Assembly: GCF_949628265.1 (NCBI RefSeq)
Contig: NC_088787.1
Span: 28,882,501-28,946,500 of the forward strand
Origin: Cloeon dipterum
Lineage: Eukaryota > Arthropoda > Insecta > Ephemeroptera > Baetidae
Length of the DNA: 64,000 nucleotides
Reading direction: 5' to 3'
Shown: piece by piece, positions 60,918-64,000 of the stretch
Position numbering within the stretch: position 1 is the stretch's first letter
How the letters are laid out: every line of letters starts with the position of its first letter
Notes under the pieces: generated by a model
The model's input: only the letters and a program-made list of their open reading frames with translations
Database searches by the model: none
What the model was told of the DNA's origin: nothing
Program-made: the position numbers and the translations under genes

Positions 60918-62275
60918 ATGCGACGTGGTGTTGTGGCATATCGAATTCTGGCGTTTTTCCTGGGAAATCATCCTCCCAAAAATCGCAAGCTAGCCAAAAT
61001 TTTTTACTTTACTTACTCTGCAATCTTAATGAATTTACTGATATATTTTCAAATGGAATCGCTTCTTGAAATAGTTGACATTTACTGTCGTCGTAGATCT
61101 CCTGAGGCTTTGGAGGATAGCAGTGAAACAACTGTGTTCATGTGCATTATTTTCCAAATCATGGCTATAATTTTTATAGCTGCCATATTTGTGCAAACTG
61201 TTCTTAGAGATAAAAAACACGACGAAATACAGTGTAAATTGCAGAGGATTGCCGGGATGGTGAATTGCTTAAATATTTCTGAGAAAACGGAAGAAGATTT
61301 TGACCTTTTTCTGCAAAAAATATTTATTTCTTACAGTGTATTTTTCTTGATCGATTTGTATTTGTGCCTAAATGATCCCGATAGCTTTAAACCCATTTTT
61401 AAATATCATATGGCTCTTTTACTCGGAATTGCGGCCAGAGGTCACTTTGTTAATCTTTTCACCGCAAACCTCAACATATTGAACTCCATAAACGAAAATT
61501 TGCAGGTATGTGGTAATGAATAATAACAATTTAGTAGCCTAAATCTATGAACATGTGCCTATAGAAAATCCTCGAGAGTGACGTAGAAAGGAAGGCATCC
61601 TTACTTTTTTGTCAGAGAAAGCTACACGGAATGCTGTGCTCGCTCACAGAACAAGAAATCAGGCTGTTTAAACTCACAATTTTTATACACGTCCATCTAG
61701 AATGCATCTACATAACGTTTAGCCTATATTACATTGGAATAACATTTGCCAATTTGGAAGAAGCGTATGAAGAAATGCGGTTCGCGATAATGGCCAGTGC
61801 TGTGTCCGGTTGTATATTTTGCAGCTTACATCTGTACTTATTTTTGGACGTTATTGACACATTACTGAACAAGGCATGAAACTAAAATTAGTGAAAGATT
61901 TGTATAGCCATTTTTTAAATTCGTTTCTCTATTTTAGATTCGCAGCCCGCTACACATTCTCGTGGATCGGAACAATTTAGCAGAAGATGATGCAATTGAG
62001 GAGGTAGAACAGATTTTGATATATTTCCTTGAAATCCTCATTAAAATTATATTTTAGGTTAAATTATTTCGGAGACAAATTCTACATTCAGGAAAACTGG
62101 AATTCAATTGTTATGGCCTCTTTTCGCTAAGGAAGCCTCTTATTACAACTGCAAGTTAAAATCATTCAAAATTTTCAAGTTGATAAGAGCTTTTCATTCA
62201 ATGCAGGTTTTGGAAACGGCTGCTACATACACCACAATACTAGTTCAGTTCTTTGCTTTATCAAAACAGCTTTAA
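60918..62275 (+). CDS. Gustatory receptor (insect Gr superfamily, 7-TM)
   Basis: Seven-TM chemoreceptor channel of the insect gustatory receptor superfamily, acting in the dendrite membrane of sensory neurons. Exons: 60918-61505, 61565-61873, 61938-62003, 62058-62150 and 62207-62275, all in phase 0; 374 aa, usual for the family. It starts MRRGVVAYRILAFFLG, with hydrophobic segments around KIFYFTYSAILMNLLIYF, FQIMAIIFIAAIFV, FISYSVFFLIDLYLC and LECIYITFSLYYIGITF. The last two exons carry FNCYGLFSLRKPLITT and the diagnostic TYTTILVQF (the TYhhhhhQF signature). Four late phase-0 introns fit the family. Introns 2 and 4 would need GC donors (AAG/GCATGA and ACT/GCAAGT). An AATAAA is near 62311. The tastant is unknown. 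Confidence 0.92.
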
Positions 62276-64000
62276 CAATTAGTATTTATGGCGGCAATGT
62301 GTTTTCAAAAAATAAATTAATCTGTTGTGATGATCTTGCATTACAAAATAAATGCATTTCGAAACCTATATTACTATATTTAATATAAAATAGCTAAAAA
62401 GGGACGTAGTGTAAGTGAAAATAAAATGTAAATTTTTTAAAATAAAACGTTTTGATCATATACCAAGTAATTAATTCAAATTTTTTTTATCAAGTTAAGA
62501 ACATTTTCAAACAGTATCAAAATATTCACCTTAATTTTTCCGTAGAAAGCTTGCAGAATAATATGGTAGTTGTCTCTTGGAACATGAGATGGCAGCGTGA
62601 GGCCAGGTTGCAAATCGTGGTGTGCAGTCCCGGCGCGCAAGCAAAGATCAATATCCATGAGCACATATTGCCAATGCCTTTATCCATCGCGAGGCAAGCG
62701 GGGGTGCAAATAAAGGGGAAAACAAAGCACGTTGAGAGGGAAAATTGGTCCCGCAGCAGCAGCAGCTAACCTGTTATCAATCATCTGGCGGAGCAATCAG
62801 TTTCCGCCTCGCCGTTTTATATAGCAATTGTATGGGTAAATGCTGGCACGCCAAAGCAAAAGCCCAGCGCCACGTCGTTTTTCTCTCTCTCTCCCGGAGG
62901 CAAGACACCACCGCACGGACAGCCTTCATCCCAAAGGGGTTGCGGAGGGTAGAATGACATTCGCCGCGCGCAATGTCAAAAGACCAAGATGGAAATTGAT
63001 TCACTCGGGTAAACACGCATCAGTGGGCAAAAGCGCTCGTGCTGGCGAACATTCATTTGCCTCTTTTTACGTCTCTCGTAAACTTTATTCAAAGGGAAAT
63101 GACAGAAGCAATAAAATGTGTCCCAAATTGCTCACCCGCCCAACAATTGACTCTTCGCTTTTTTACCCGATGCCACGCTCCATGTTGTTGCGCTTTTTGT
63201 TCTTTTTTTATGAATCTTGAAGGAACACAGCCTGTGCTTTTAGCAAAATTAAAAAAATTCCTATCACAATTATTCCAGCTTGGAGCCAAAATATTTTTGC
63301 CTTGGATATAATAACAATAGGTTTGGGAATTAATGACGTTTGAATGTTTATTCTGTTTGTTTGACTTACTTTTTGAGCACAATTTTAAGGCTTGTAGAGC
63401 CGTCGTTAGTTTAGAAGCACCGAGGGCCAGATGCGCACCGTGAAATTAGTTCCCGCCTGTGTAAGATCCAAGAAAATGCCGTACAGTGAGCAACTTTTAG
63501 CTCTATTTTGCTTTCGGTACGAGTTTTGCGAGTGTTTTTTTTCTATTCCAATTAGCGTAATTAATGCATGCAAACTCGCTTCTTTACCACATTAAATTTG
63601 TATCTGCCCGTTTTAAAGCGCTATACGTACCCCACCCGACGCCATACCTGCGCATCGCACATATACTGCCCCAAATGGTTAAAAACTTTCTTAAAATGCC
63701 GAAAAACCATCTAAATCACCAATATGATCCTCATGTCAATCGTTAAAAGTCTCAAATGTTTCTATACATTTTTTTCCACAAAAATATAAATTAACTAAGC
63801 TCATTAAAAGAAACATTTTTAAGCGGCTTTTGAAATCAATAAGTTAAAAAAAAAAAGAAAATCTTGATTTCATTGAATGCAAACAATGTAATCCATTAGT
63901 GACAAACCCATCTTAAATTGACCGCAATTAAAAAATATGCTGTCTTTGAATCACTTCTCTAGCAATTCCTAACAATAAGATGGAACTTGTTTAAAGTCAA
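62276..64000. other. Terminal intergenic region
   Basis: No gene supported. It contains a GC-rich patch at about 62570-63050 with a short (CAG)n run near 62753 and a (TC)n run near 62885. Several overlapping short frames on both strands cover 62745-63382, but none shows recognisable protein features. It could be the promoter of a gene beyond the window. Confidence 0.5.

Noticed and set aside
62745-63382. Overlapping frames on both strands near the window end
   Set aside because: Four overlapping frames in a GC-rich patch with simple repeats; none has protein features.
1-64000. tRNA, rRNA, CRISPR or prokaryote-style operons
   Set aside because: A scan by eye for tRNA box A/B sequences, rRNA cores and regularly spaced repeats found none; the DNA is clearly eukaryotic. 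Known insect microRNA seeds were also looked for without a match, but only by eye.

Overview
This window looks like nuclear DNA of an insect. The genes are multi-exon with GT-AG introns (many only 50-90 bp) in AT-rich DNA, and the families include takeout/JHBP proteins, a chemoreceptor of the insect gustatory receptor superfamily, a chloride-type animal alpha-amylase and a tetraspanin. The order cannot be read from the sequence. The compact genes and the presence of MOSMO and AASDH orthologues would fit an early-branching or hemimetabolous insect, but that is inference.

Layout: 1-3305 is non-coding apart from one interspersed-repeat copy. UBE2Q, an E2 ubiquitin-conjugating enzyme, runs + from 3306 to 9888 and carries a 374-bp hAT-type MITE in its first intron. 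It converges on MOSMO (minus, 12171-12823), a four-TM modulator of Smoothened. MOSMO sits head-to-head with AASDH (+, 13667-17647), an adenylation/carrier/PQQ-propeller protein. From 17778 to 20123 lie two coding regions that I could not assign, one on each strand. A tetraspanin follows (minus, 20464-22745); its 5' UTR may start about 10 kb away, near 33 kb. The stretch 22.8-37.6 kb has no convincing gene, but holds a (TA)25 microsatellite and a 927-bp TIR element.

Three tandem takeout/JHBP-family genes lie at 37614-39414, 43190-47147 and 48677-50745. They share the same six-exon, 1-1-2-1-1 phase architecture, and each has a TATA box. Next come a secreted phospholipase-B/GDSL lipase (minus, 51377-54664), an alpha-amylase (+, 57021-59758, TATA box and very short leader) and a gustatory receptor (+, 60918-62275) with two apparent GC-AG introns. 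The last 1.7 kb holds no gene I can support.

The 37.6-62.3 kb half is enriched in secreted or sensory products (hydrophobic-ligand carriers, a lipase, an amylase, a chemoreceptor), while the first third holds conserved housekeeping or signalling genes. I saw no operon, CRISPR, rRNA or tRNA, and no clear undescribed multi-gene system. The most unusual items are the two MITEs, a four-copy diverged repeat family, a 21-bp perfect foldback, the GC-AG introns, and several exon-like stretches that lack a start codon or partners. Exon boundaries were derived by hand from open frames, splice consensus, phase agreement and remembered family sequences. No alignment or transcript was available.
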